Source of the DNA: JBDHUW01 sp039809345
Lineage (GTDB): Bacteria; Patescibacteriota; Gracilibacteria; Absconditabacterales; Absconditicoccaceae
NCBI GenBank assembly: GCA_039809345.1
Contig: JBDHUW010000005.1
Coordinates: 45,803-109,802 of the forward strand
Direction: 5' to 3'
Length of the DNA stretch: 64,000 nt
The translations under genes and the position numbers were made by a program. Below are positions 43,048-54,512 of this stretch, in pieces. The notes beneath the pieces were generated by a model that was not told where the DNA came from, did no database searches, and was given only the letters and a program-made list of their open reading frames with translations. Every line of letters begins with the position of its first letter. The stretch's first letter is position 1.

Positions 43048-44871
43048 TTATTCAGTTGGCTTAGATGACAATCTAGGTCTAGATGGTCTTTCACCACCTG
43101 AAGGTCGTCTTTCATTAGTAGGTCTATCTCACCTTGGTGTAGCAGATCTTGGTCTGTCTGTCCCAAATGATCTTGATCATCCTGAACTACGAGCTTCGTT
43201 TCTAGCTGGTCTATCACCAGTAGGTCTAGGACCTCTAGGAGCGAATCTATCGCGATCCATAGCTCTTTGTTGAGAAACGAAGTCTACATCGTATCCACCA
43301 ATTGATCTGGATGGTCTGTCTGAACGTGAGCGATCACTACCGTATGCAGGCCTTCTTTCTCAGAAAGCTCTTTCACCATACTGTGTATTTCTATCGCGTC
43401 TACTTTCAGGTTTTGCATCGAACTGGCTAGTTGGGCGGGGAGATCTGTTGTATTCTCTTCTAGGAGCATCACTCATAGGTCTATCTCTAAATGAAGATTC
43501 TCTAGCTCATTGACGAGGCGCTTCAAATCCGTTTGATGTTAATCTTCCAGAATTGCTAGCATTGTCTCTACTTCCAAATGATCTTCCACGACTTCCTCCA
43601 AATCATCCACGTGAACTACCACGAGATCATCCTGAACGAGAACTAAATTGTCCACTATCACGAGAAAGACTTCTAGCTACCATACGTCTTTTCTTTTCAG
43701 AAGGTGGTAATGGGCGATCCAAACGGATATCAAAGTATTCGTCTTTGTCATCAGAAACAGCTTTTACAGTCTCATTTTTTTTCAATTTTATTTTTTGTGT
43801 TCTTTCTATATCCATAACTAAATGCCTTTCATCGCTATCTACAAACATGATTGCTTTCCCATCTGCACCAGCACGCCCAGTACGCCCAATACGGTGTATA
43901 TAACTTTCTGGTTCACGTGGCACATCGAAGTTTACTACAAGTTCAACTGCATCCATATTCAATCATCTAGCAGCTACATCAGTAGTTACCAGTATTTTAC
44001 AAGATCATTCCTTGAATGCGCGCAAAGCACGAGTGCGTTGACGCATATCTAGATCACCATTCAAAAACAATACTTTTTCTTTTGCATCAAACAATGCTCT
44101 TGCAAGCACTTCAGTATTTCTCTTAGTCTGTGCAAAGATGATAGTCTTTTGATCTTTGTGTGTAGCTAGAAGATGCATGAGAGTAGGGAACTTTTGTTCA
44201 TGAGTCATATCAATATAGGTATGATCAATTTTGTCTACAGTGATCGCAGTACCAATACGAATATGTACGTATTCAGGGCAGTGTTTTGTGATCACATGTT
44301 TGATGTCATCATTGATAGTTGCTGAGAATGTCATAGTTTGTTTGATATTTGGAAGTTGTGACCAAATTCGATCTACATCTTCAATAAATCCCATATCCAA
44401 CATACGATCTACTTCATCTAGAACAAAGTGTGTGATTTTCGTCACATCCAGATATCTTTGTTGCATAAATTCAATCAATCTTCATGGAGTAGCTACGATG
44501 AACTGTGGTCCATAACGAAGATCTTCTCTTTGAAAACGAAGAGATTTACCTCACATCAAGGTCATAGATCTCATAGGAAGAAACTCAGTCAATTTCATAA
44601 TGTCATCACGAATTTGTTGCACAAGTTCTCTGGTGGGAGCTACGATCAGTACTTGAGGAAAACGATCCTTGTTGTCGATTTGTTGGAGAAGGGGAAGGAG
44701 AAATGCAGTCGTTTTCCCTGTCCCAGTTTGTGATTGTCCGACTACATTGGCTCAATCTTTGGCAGCATTCCATACGTCTGCTTGGATTTGTGTTGGCTCT
44801 GTATAGCCTAATTTTTCAATTGATTTCAAAAGTTGTGGCTTTAGTCAAAAGTCTTTAAATAATAGTGTCAT
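43048..44871 (-). CDS. DEAD-box RNA helicase with long Arg/Gly-rich tail
   Basis: 607 residues. Core: Q motif YTEPTQIQ, motif I GQSQTGTGKT, Ia PTRELVQQI, Ib ATPGRLIEF, motif II in the form DEVD, III SAT, IV/V TTDVAARGLNMD, VI HRIGRTGRAG. All these Arg are CGT or AGA. About 220 C-terminal residues are disordered and rich in R, G, S, D and P (GGSRGSSRGGFGGSRGRSFG), a typical RNA-binding and condensate-forming tail. Probably acts in ribosome assembly or mRNA turnover in the cold, as RhlE/CsdA types do. Confidence 0.94.
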
Positions 44872-45336
44872 AATAATATTCTAATAATAAATATGTAGCC
44901 ATGTATCTTAGATACGATCTTCCCATTCAATCTAAATACAAAAAAATTCTACAAGTAGTGTATCGTCTTGGTAGCAACAGGGGTAATATTCTTTATTTGA
45001 TTCTATCAACTGCCTAGGAAAAGCTCTGTCATATTGCTCAGACATGACAATAGTGAAAATGGAGGGGCTTTTGGTTTGGCTATGTAAGAAATCTTACGAA
45101 CATACGTAGTGCTATCAACGATGTGTTTGATAGCCCTGGTAAGGCGATTTTCTAAATCGCAATGCGATATGCACGACCACGGATGGGAATTGAGTCGTGA
45201 GTGATAGAGTATCAAACGTATAAAGTATAATGAAAGTTGTGAGAAATGCAAGTGGTTATCTATGCAAATGCTAAATGCTCTATGGCTTCAAGATCTTCTA
45301 CTCAATAGCGCCTATATACCGCACTAGTATTCTCTG
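44872..45336 (+). other. Gene-free stretch with five consecutive hairpins (possible structured RNA)
   Basis: No convincing gene; a 33-codon ORF starting at 44901 is the longest plus-strand start. From about 45026 there are tightly packed inverted repeats: TGTCAT...ATGACA, GTAAGA-AA-TCTTAC (45084-45097), GCTATCAA...TTGATAGC (45111-45134), GCGATTT...AAATCGC (about 45144-45160) and CACGAC...GTCGTG (45172-45199). I tested it by eye against RNase P, tmRNA, SRP and tRNA signatures and found none. Confidence 0.4.
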
Positions 45337-45816
45337 ATGTATGAGTTTTTCAAGTTAGTCAAAGGCGATGTACGATATTTTCTACGGCTTGTTGGTTTGG
45401 TCATTCTATTTCAAGATATGGTGGAATACGAGGTCGCTCATCTATTTCTAGGGCGCACCCATCTAATGTATAGCTTGTACGTCTATTTTCTTGGTATGCT
45501 CTTGGGGGATATCGTCGTTCAGATTAGAATAGCTCACAAATCAGATAACATCTGTTTGGTTTCATCGATATTGATTTCTAAAATTTTAATTTCATGCTCA
45601 ATATTCATTTTTTTTGCAAATATGATAAAGTTGAGTGAGATTTTTTCAGTCTCTTTCTATGCGTATGCTAACCATCCGTTATCAAAAAACAATGATTTTT
45701 ACTACTCTGTAAATGTATGTCGTTGTTTGTCAATATGCTTTGTGATAAAAGCTAAATTGGCTAGTGGTCGTTTTGTGAAAAAAAGATTTTTCCATAATAT
45801 AATTATATCAAAATAA
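45337..45816 (+). CDS. Possible small membrane protein (159 aa)
   Basis: Open frame from ATG to TAA with three or four hydrophobic segments (LVGLVILFQDMV, LYVYFLGMLLGDIVV, ILISCSIFIFF). Six Gly, none UGA, so it may be foreign, or not a gene at all. It sits between two highly structured non-coding stretches. No family recognised. Confidence 0.4.
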   Translation: MYEFFKLVKGDVRYFLRLVGLVILFQDMVEYEVAHLFLGRTHLMYSLYVYFLGMLLGDIVVQIRIAHKSDNICLVSSILISKILISCSIFIFFANMIKLSEIFSVSFYAYANHPLSKNNDFYYSVNVCRCLSICFVIKAKLASGRFVKKRFFHNIIISK

Positions 45817-46046
45817 TCTTATCGAAAGGTTGTAGCCATCGAAGGGGTTGTTTGGTCAAGGTATTTCCTTGTAAAACACGTTATCACATGACTCACAGGA
45901 CGATTGGATAACATTTGGTCTGTGTTGTAGGGTCTTTCTTCAATATAATGGCATCGCTAAAGGCACGATGTCATCATATTGGCGAAAGCCGGCCCTGTGG
46001 CACAGATGTCATAAGGCCGGCAATGTTTTCATTGCTGGTTTTTTTT
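45817..46046 (+). ncRNA. Candidate structured non-coding RNA with strong terminator
   Basis: No ORF on this strand fits. A 16-nt arm at 45941-45956 pairs with 45966-45981 (CAATAT.ATGGCATCG with CGATGTCAT.ATATTG, one mismatch). A perfect GCCGGCC/GGCCGGC stem (45988-45994 with 46015-46021) follows, then a terminator GCAATG-TTTT-CATTGC and eight T. The arrangement looks like a discrete transcript ending at about 46046. Class unknown. Confidence 0.45.
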
Positions 46047-46055
46047 GTATTAAAA

Positions 46056-47105
46056 TTACACTATCACTCCACTTCATACCACTACCTCCCCATCGTATAC
46101 CACCACTATCTGCCCAGATGCGACAGCTCTTTGTGGCTCAGTGAAACGGGCAATCATGAGACCGGTCTCTTGGATGAGTGTCATTTTTTGGTCTGCTTGT
46201 CTGTAGCGAATTTTCGCGTGACCAGAGAAGGGGAGATCGTATTGTTTTCCTATCCAGTGCCAATTCGCAATCGAAATATCATGACTATACAATGCTGCAT
46301 CTTTTTCATATCATACTGTGATTGTATTTTGTGTGATATCTTTGGCTATCACGTAGAGTGGTTCTGGCGCTGCTACTCATATTCATTTTCTTTGTCAGAT
46401 TGTGTATCACCAAGCTCCTTCATGCTCGCCCAAAATAGTTCCTTGAGGATTGAGGATTGATCATTTCTTTTTTGGTATGTAACTTTCTAGGAACTGTTTC
46501 ATAGGGACCTTGCCGATGAAGCAGATTCACTGGCTGTCTTTGCGAAGTGCATTGGGGAGTCATGCTTTTTGTGCTATCTCTCTGACTTCGGATTTGAGCA
46601 TTCACCCCAACGGGAAAAGCGCCTTGCTAAGTTGTGATTGGTTGAGTCATGCGAGAAAGTAGCTTTGATCTTTGCTGGGGTCTACTCATTTTAGGAGAGA
46701 GTATGGTTGCTGTGGTGAGACCGGTCTCTCTATCCTGGCATAATGTCCAGTCGCTACACCATCGAATCACATTGCGATTCCTTCCTCCAAAAAGAGATTA
46801 AATTTGATCTCTGAATTGCACAGAACATCCGGATTTGGAGTCAGTCCATGTGCATAACTATCTACAATATATTTCACAATGCGATTGTGATACTCTTCTT
46901 GAAAATCAAAAGTATGCAACGGAATACCAAGAAACTGTGCAACTTCTTTGGCTACAGCAAGATCAGCCTTAGTTGTACACGTCTCATCATCAGTCGTGTA
47001 ATTTATCATAAATCACGCGGTTACATCAAAGCCCTGTTGCATCAAAAGATATGCAGCTACCGCAGAATCAACTCATCATGATAGTCAAACCAATACACGT
47101 TTCAT
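46056..47105 (-). CDS. mnmA: tRNA-specific 2-thiouridylase MnmA
   Basis: 349 residues. PP-loop VLVGLSGGVDSAVAAYLL near the N-terminus, the target-specific NPDVLCNSEIKF with the first catalytic Cys, ATGHYARI, and DSQGICFIGKVPMKQFL with the second catalytic Cys. Adds sulfur to U34 of tRNA for Lys, Glu and Gln. UGA encodes Gly in LSGG and SQGICF. Normal length for the family. Divergent from adk. Confidence 0.96.
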
Positions 47106-47198
47106 TGTTTGATAGTATACAGACTTGCTTGCTCATTTAAAGAGATTGTCTTGTAATTATTTGGATATTTGATATATTGACTTCCTAAAATTTAACGT

Positions 47199-47771
47199 AT
47201 GAAAAACTTTATTATCTTTGGGAAGCCTGGTGCTGGGAAAGATACTCAGGCAGAAATCATTTCTGAAATTAAGAAATTATTTCACCTGACAACAGGTGGT
47301 TTACTGAGAGCTGAAATGAAACGCGGCACGTTGATGGGCAATGAAATTAAAGAGATCTTGGATCGCAATGAATTTGTTCCCGATCATATGATTCAGCAAA
47401 TGGTCATGGAGTCCTTGGTTACTACAAAGCTGTTAGACTACCGAGGAGTACTTTTTAATGGATTCCCACGGACCCGTGAACAAGCTGCGCATATTAGCGC
47501 AGGTATGAAAACTGATTTGGTAATACATCTCGATATATCAGATCAGCTTTCCATTGAAAGGCAGTTACGAAGAGGTGCTGAATCAACCGATCCCCGCCCC
47601 GAAGATCTAAGTGTGAACGCTGTAAAGCAGCGACTGTTAGATTATCATGCAAAAACTGAACCCATTTTACAATACTATGGGGATATAGCTGTCCCCATGG
47701 TAGAAATAGATGGTTCTCTACCTGCTAACCAGGTGACGAGAATCATTTTGTCCTCAATAGAGGGGACTTGA
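47199..47771 (+). CDS. adk: Adenylate kinase written in the standard code (foreign)
   Basis: 190 residues to the TGA at 47769-47771. P-loop FGKPGAGKDTQ, TTGGLLRAEMKRGT, NGFPRTREQA, then R-G-A and T-E-P-I-L-Q-Y-Y; short type with a minimal lid. Converts AMP and ATP to two ADP. Three signs of a standard-code origin: no internal UGA although Gly is frequent, a terminal UGA followed 20 bp later by a terminator, and CGG (47469-47471) for the invariant Arg of G-F-P-R-T. With the host code translation would run on to TAA at 47841-47843 (about 24 extra residues) and put Trp at that Arg. Confidence 0.93.
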   Translation: MKNFIIFGKPGAGKDTQAEIISEIKKLFHLTTGGLLRAEMKRGTLMGNEIKEILDRNEFVPDHMIQQMVMESLVTTKLLDYRGVLFNGFPRTREQAAHISAGMKTDLVIHLDISDQLSIERQLRRGAESTDPRPEDLSVNAVKQRLLDYHAKTEPILQYYGDIAVPMVEIDGSLPANQVTRIILSSIEGT

Positions 47772-47791
47772 AATCATTACTTGAAATCACT

Positions 47792-47822
47792 AAAAAGCAT
47801 ACGGTATCCCTGTATGCTTTTT
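47792..47822 (+). terminator. Terminator after adk
   Basis: Perfect 11-bp stem AAAAAGCATAC/GTATGCTTTTT with a 9-nt loop, ending in T. Its position right after the UGA supports UGA as the original stop of adk. Confidence 0.88.
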
Positions 47823-47963
47823 GTATTATGTCAACTTCTATAAATTATTTACGAAGAATGTAATCGTATAATGTATCATAAAATATAAAATACGAGATGC
47901 AAATTTTACCATGTATAGAATGTATGTATACTATTGATGTATTTTATACGTTCCCATACGAAC

Positions 47964-50900
47964 ATGGCAAATCCTTTAGAAATCAAAGTCACAAAAGAAG
48001 TAGTTGATGGCAAGTTAAATGTGTGCAACGACCTTACTAGTTTCAAGCAAGAAATTGTGCAGAAGGTAAGCGAAATCAAGGCACAAAAGACAATTGACGA
48101 TGCCAACAAGATTTTGTGAGAGTCTATGATCAAGGTTGATTATGAAGATAATCAATTGCAGATTGATGATAATGTAATCACTGCTAGTAGTCGTGAAGAG
48201 CTAGAAAAGCGATTAACAGAAATCAAGACTGATTTAGATCCTTTGAATAAGGAGCTTGCAGCTTTTGAATTGCAAAAACGTAGAGAAATTGCCACAGTAG
48301 ATGAGGAGACGAAAAATGCTCTCAATAGTACTGAAATGACACCGGAAAAGCACTTTGCTGAACTGCAAAAGATTGTAGATGAGCAGAAGAAGATGAGAGA
48401 AGAATTTGAAAAGTTTACTATAAAAAACTCGCCAGAAGGTTCAAATGAGGATGTAGCAAAGTTATTTGAGTTGATCAAGAAACTTGAAGGTGCTATGACA
48501 TCTAAGGAGGCATTGAAAACCACTGTGATTACCGCAGGTGCTATTGCATGACTCAAAGAACAAAATGAGTACATGAAAAAACTTATTGAGTGATATGAAA
48601 AAGATTGAGTAAAATTTGATATAAAGAAGTTCAAAGAGAAAAATCAAAGACATATCTCGAAGGATTTAGAAGCTTTTGCTGGCCAATTCGGTATACAATT
48701 ATCTGCGACAGAAAATGGAACAGATGATAAAGGTGGAAATGGGAAAAACAATGAAAAAAGCTACGAACAGCTTACTGAAGAAGAGAAGATTACCAAAGCT
48801 CAAGAAGCTATGGAGGTTATCTCATGATTGGAGATGAAATATGAGCAAGATCCACTTACAAGTAGAATGAGGCCTGTGGTGGAAATGACACCAGCGCAGA
48901 TTAGCGCATTTGAACAAATCAATGGTTTGTGAGGAGTAGATTTTGCCTATGATGCAGTGGGATATGAACCTTCTCGTTTAGATAAGCAAAATGATAGAGC
49001 TGTAAATAGAGCTCAAAAACAGATGAACAAGGGGAACTTGGAGAGAGCATTGAAATTGTCTAAGAAAATGAATGAGTCGTTTACGAAGCAAAGAAAAACA
49101 TTGCAACAAATAAACGCATACTCTCAAAATTCTGCAAATGAAAGAAATTGGTGAGAATATAATAAGAACGTTGCAAATAGCGCAATGAATTTAGCCAGAT
49201 GACCATGATATGCAGGGGTGACTATGGATGTGATTCCGTATGCACCATTGTTTAGAAATATCTGTCAAAATGTCCACTCTCTAGCTGATAGAGGCCATAT
49301 GACTATAGATGTAGTAGGTATATGACCAGTACAAGTACGTAGTCCAGAAAGATATAAGGTAGCATTCAATGGAGCTATCAATAATGTAGCATGACAATAT
49401 GGACTTGATGGCCAGTATGCTATATGACAAAAAGCAGGATGAATGAACGCTGTAGCAGATTGGATATCTGACAAAACAAGAATGAATCCTGAGCAAGCAA
49501 GATCTTTGACGAATGGATTATTGATATGATGATGAGCATTGCTTTTGTTCAAAGGGATGAAATGGATATTTTGAGGGAAGGAGGCATTAGAAAAATCTAA
49601 GCCATTGAAGGAGACCTTCTGGTGAAGACTAGCGTTGGTAGGAGGATCACTATGGTGATTGAACAAACTTTCACAAATGTGAACAGGTCATGGTATGTTT
49701 GATGTTTTGAAATGACTTTATACGGGGCAAATGAAATTCAATGACCTCTGGAAAGGTACCTATGCTAAACATAGTATATACTCACCAGAACACACATCAG
49801 GAACTATTCAAACATATAATCAGGCATTTAGATGAGTGCCAAATCGTTATATTGTGCCGTATTTGGAGAAATGATCAGATGGAGCACCAAAGGTGAAAAA
49901 TATACAGGGTATGATATGACAACTTGTTCTTTTGGAGCAAAATGAAAAAGATCCTAATGTAAAAACAAATTTGCGTTCTCAAATACAATTTTTGAGAGAT
50001 CTGCAGAAAGATCCAAATGGTGAAAATATATTGAATCAAGCATTGTTGAATATGGGACTCACATATGATGGTATGGTGGATAAACCAGATGAAACTGCTG
50101 ATAAGATTACAGATGAAACAACCAAGAGAGCAATTGCATTCACAACATATGCACAACAAAATTGATGGAAACTCAAAGATGATGTTAAGAGCCATGCTGA
50201 GTACAAGAAATATTTGCAGTCATGAAAGCCGACATTGGAAGAGATGAAAAATGCAGATCTTTTTGAAGCATTACCAGGATGGACTCCGCCTGCACCTGTT
50301 GAATATCCAGAAGAGAAGCTAGATGCGTGATTACGTACTTTGGATAGAGCTCTTGCGACAAAATTACAAAAATGAATGGATGAGTGGATTGCAGATAGTG
50401 GTGCATTCAAGAACTCTGCAGAGAGACCAGAATTTGTGATGATGGACAAATGAGTATTGACGCTAAAAAGTTATGGAATGCAGACTCCTATATCTATGAA
50501 AGACGGAAAGTTTTATGTAGGTGCGTGATTGAATATTCCATTTGATGATGCTAAACATGCTCTTTGAACTGCAAACCTTACAAATAGACTTATAAAATTA
50601 TATACATGAAAGTTTGATACAGATAAGCCATTTAGGGTTTTGGGTTGAGATATTAGAGTAGGTGAAGCATGATTGATTTGATTGTTGCTCTGAAAAGAAG
50701 CAGTAGATGGGGCAGATAAACCATCACGACCATGGGAAACGTCTACTATTAAAGACAAGATTGGAGGTGATGCCCTTGAAATCAATAAAGAAGCATATGT
50801 GACTTGGATGAATGGGTTCTACAATTCAAACGCTACGTGAAACAAATCTGTGTGGTTGAAAAACAACTGAGTCACTACAACTACCAATATCGCAAGATAT

Positions 50901-51446
50901 TTTGATGCAGTGCCAGCAATGCCATTATTGAAATCAATAGCTCCTACTATACCTTGAACTACACCGGGGACTACACCACCTATTGGACCAGATGTGCCAA
51001 CGCCTTCGGTAGAGGAGACTCCAGAAATGAAAAAGATGAAAGAAGCAATTGATGAGATCAAGAATAATCAGAGTGCAATTTTAGCAGATCAAAAAAAACT
51101 GAAAGAATATATTGTAGCTAATGCGTGAGATGCATTTACGGAATCTGTAGAAGATAAAGCTACGATTACTAAGCTTGCTACAGAGTGGAAGACTGCATAT
51201 GATGCAGTTTATAAAAAAGACCCATGAACTAAAGCACGACGTGATGCAAACAAGGCTGCTGGCGGAGATGATGGTATGCCGTTGGATTTTTATGAAGCAT
51301 GGGTAAAGGCATATGGTAAAACAGGTAATCATCAGCCAGTATTCATCTATAAGAATACAAACTATTTCAGAAGATGATGAGATTTACCACCGACTCGTCA
51401 CATTTCCAAGGCGATACCTACATGGGGAGTTTGAAAGCTTCGTTAA
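47964..51446 (+). CDS. Giant helical protein A of the 48-64 kb cluster (1160 aa)
   Basis: One frame from ATG to TAA with many UGA glycines. No signal peptide. Residues 1-300 are charged and coiled-coil-like; near 510-560 lie Gly-rich hydrophobic segments (NGLLIGGGALLLFKGMKWIFGG and LVGGSLWGLNKL; I split them here by eye), and another near 900 (AGLIGLLLG). A Pro/Thr hinge (TIPGTTPGTTPPIGPDVP) precedes a final helical part. First gene of a five-gene same-strand row, 24 bp before the next. No family recognised. Confidence 0.85.
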
Positions 51447-51470
51447 TATTTATTTGTCATATATATCTTG

Positions 51471-54400
51471 ATGTGAGAAAAAGATAATCTAGAAGCAGAT
51501 GCATTGGCGAAAAGCGAATGAGATGCTGTGAACTGAGTAGATGCTGAGAAAGATATGCAAAAGGTTGATACGATGCAAGCTTGAGCAGATCAGAGACAGC
51601 ATCTTGAAAGCACTGTTGCAACATCGTCTGAAAGACAGCAGGCGGCTTTGTTGGGTGCAGAAGCTGCATGATCGACAATAAATGAACAAGATGTTGTGGA
51701 TTTTTCTACATCTGCAGAGGCTGCGCAACAAGACAGGTCGGGCACAGAAAAAGCTACAGATTGGTTTAAAAAAAATAAAAAGGCAATTTGACGAGTAGCT
51801 TGAATATGAGCTTGAGTACTTCTTTTTAGTCTTTTTAGAAAAAAGAAGAAAAAGAAGAGTCAATCTAGTGAAGATACATGAAACAATAGCGAAGAAAAAA
51901 AATCATGATTCTGGAATACTGTAAAATGGGGATTGGGTATAAGTACGGGGTATTATCTCGTACATGGATTTGTCACAGGAAAATGGCATTTGAAAGATTT
52001 TTTTAACCGAGAGTGAAGATTGGATACTAAGAAACCCAAAGACCTAGCAACGTGGTTCAATACCGAAGTTCCTGAAGCGTTGAGGCCTTACTACAATGAG
52101 ACTTGAACCATGGTAAATGCAAGCATGAAGGAACTAGGTAGTGAATGAGAGCTATGAAAGATGAAGGATGAAAAAGGGACAGAGGTTACAATGCCTGTGT
52201 GAGCTGTACCTGCAAAACTAGATGAAGCGTACGGTAGTGTGTGAGACATAATTGACAACGATAACTATATCACAGATTACCGGAGGAACAAGAAAGATAA
52301 CCTGCTATGATTTATCGGTGGTATCCCTACAAGTGCAATGTGATTGTTAAAATCAGGAATTTGATTGGTGAAGTGATTGAGTGCTGACATGTGGGATGGT
52401 AGTGGAAACACCAATGAAAAGTTTAAGCAACGGGCTCAGCAACATGATCCTGAAAGAGATCTACAACTTGAGAGATTGATGCAACAATATGAGTTTGTGA
52501 AAACATTTTTGTGGAATAAAAGAGAGGCACTGAGAGAGAAATATGCCCTTCAAGTTTTACAGGCTAAGGATCCTTGAGCTACAATCACTAAAGACGATAT
52601 TGAAGAGTATCTAGACAATGATGACAATGCTGCACTCATAGATCGTCAAGTAGCAGCAGCGTTTACTTCTAAGAAGATTGTATGAACTGATTATGAAACA
52701 TCTGCACTCAAAATAATCAAAGAAGAACTAGGTGATTACAAATCACTTGCTGAAGAGGAAATGGAGGAAGTTAAGAAAAAAGTACTTGATAATAAGAAGA
52801 AAGTATTGGGTGAGTGAGACCCTCTAGAGAAAGCTTTGCAATCTCCAAGTGAGCAGATTGATGCGACGTTGGTGGCTGAGTTGCTCTGAGTTTCTACTCG
52901 TTTCCAAGAGCATTTAGATAGCGAATTTTTGGAGCAAAATCTGATAGAGCAGTTTTGTGCATTTACTGGTATGGATTTTGACGAAATCCGAAATGGAGAA
53001 AATAATGATATCCGCAAAGCTATGAAAGCACAATGATTTGCTAAATTTTTAGAAGAAGCAAAGACGGCAAATGCAGAGTTTATGCTGAAACTTCAACAAT
53101 GAAAAGCTACAAAAACCGATGTCAAAGCATTTAAATCTGTTTTTGATGAATACTTTACGGCAGAAGTAAATATACTACAAAGTGCAAATAGACATAATAC
53201 TGATGATGAAAGAGAAGGGTGAAATTTTTGGAGACGGTGAAAATGAAGACTACAAGGATTTGTTGAGTTTGTACAAACACCTCGATGAATCGGTATGGTG
53301 ATTTGATGATGAGTTGCTCTAAAGGTTATATGACTCAAAAATATAACACGAGTAGGATGAAAAGCATTACGTCTTGTTACTGTGCCTATTACTGCCACAG
53401 CGTGATTCATAGCAGAAAAGATAATTCGTCGTAGTGGGGTGGATGCTAGTAATTCAAAAGTATACAAGTGGTTGAAACTCAAAGCATATCCAGAAACGGG
53501 GAAAGGATATAGTAGATTTCTTGATGACTTTAAAGCAGGAAAAATATCAACAAAAGAAGCTGATGTTATATTGAATGCAAGGTGATGAACCCGCGAATGG
53601 GTGATTAAAAATGTTGATGAATTGATTAAAACAAAGTTGTGAATTTATGATGATGTTGATAAAACCCTCGTTCATTACTATGGCGGGAGAAGAGATATGA
53701 TGAAATTGTTTTTGTGAACCGAACAAAGAACTGTATTGAAGAATATTAAAGAGTTTGAAACTAAATTTGAAAGCATATTAGATCCAGATAAGAAACAATT
53801 CATTGATGATTTCTTTAGAAAAGAAGGACTGTTTACAAAGGCTGATGATATTAAAAAGTTCACATCTATTATCGACGATATAGATATGAATACTATCAAA
53901 ATGGCATCAGACAGAGAGGCGTTGTTGAAATGATTATCCAAAGAGTTTCATGCTATTTCTGATGGTGCAGCATTCAACAAGAAAGCAAAATCTTTGATTG
54001 ATGGAATGAGCACGACTGTAGATGGGTGGAAGGATGTTGTGAAACTGTGATTGAGTGCTGATGAGATCAAGGTGCATACCAAAATTGTCGATCAAGTGAA
54101 AGCTATCGAAAAAAGCATCACATCTTCATCCTCAGAAGTTACCAAAGCACTTCACAATGCTGAAATCGCATCCCTCAAGAATTTTGCTGGTAAGTTGAAA
54201 GGCAGGCCGGTACAGGAGGTAGAAGCGCTCCTTGAGATTACGACGAAGGGGATCAGAATGTCTAAGATGGTAAGGTTGGTAGAAGCCGGAGTGGATATGA
54301 AAGCATTTGCTACTGTATTGAAGATTGCTGAGTGAGAACAAACTCTTGCACAATTGGCACCTGATTTGGTGAAGGCACTAAAGGCAGAAGGGCAATTGGC

Positions 54401-54506
54401 GCATTATGTGAGTGAGATGAATGTGATAAGAAAAGATGCTCAACTCCTCATGAAACTTGAGTGATTGAGTGGTGATATATTGAAAGTTTTAAAGACTATA
54501 AAGTAG
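51471..54506 (+). CDS. Giant helical protein B of the cluster (1011 aa)
   Basis: Starts ATG-UGA (M-G-E-K-D-N-L-E). About 100 acidic residues lead to a membrane-type helix (VAGIGAGVLLFSLFRKKKKKK; the preceding codon is CGA), then long charged helices and two more Gly-rich hydrophobic patches (FIGGIPTSAMGLLKSGIGLV and GMVIGGGVALKVIGL). The C-terminal 350 residues are helical with repeats of Lys/Asp/Leu. Ends 6 bp before gene C. No recognised domain. Confidence 0.85.
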
Positions 54507-54512
54507 TTCTCT

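Noticed and set aside
45130..45210. Possible tRNA (an anticodon-arm-like GCGAT-TTTCTAA-ATCGC)
   Set aside because: No acceptor stem and no TTCRA T-loop could be found around it, so it is treated as one hairpin in a structured stretch.
45915..46460. 181-codon plus-strand ORF
   Set aside because: It overlaps the candidate RNA and then runs antisense through mnmA; the translation is Cys/His/Tyr-rich nonsense, a typical shadow.
47772..47843. Read-through C-terminal extension of adk as a genuine part of the protein
   Set aside because: The extension crosses the terminator hairpin and has no adenylate kinase similarity; UGA 47769-47771 is the ancestral stop, although host ribosomes may read through it.
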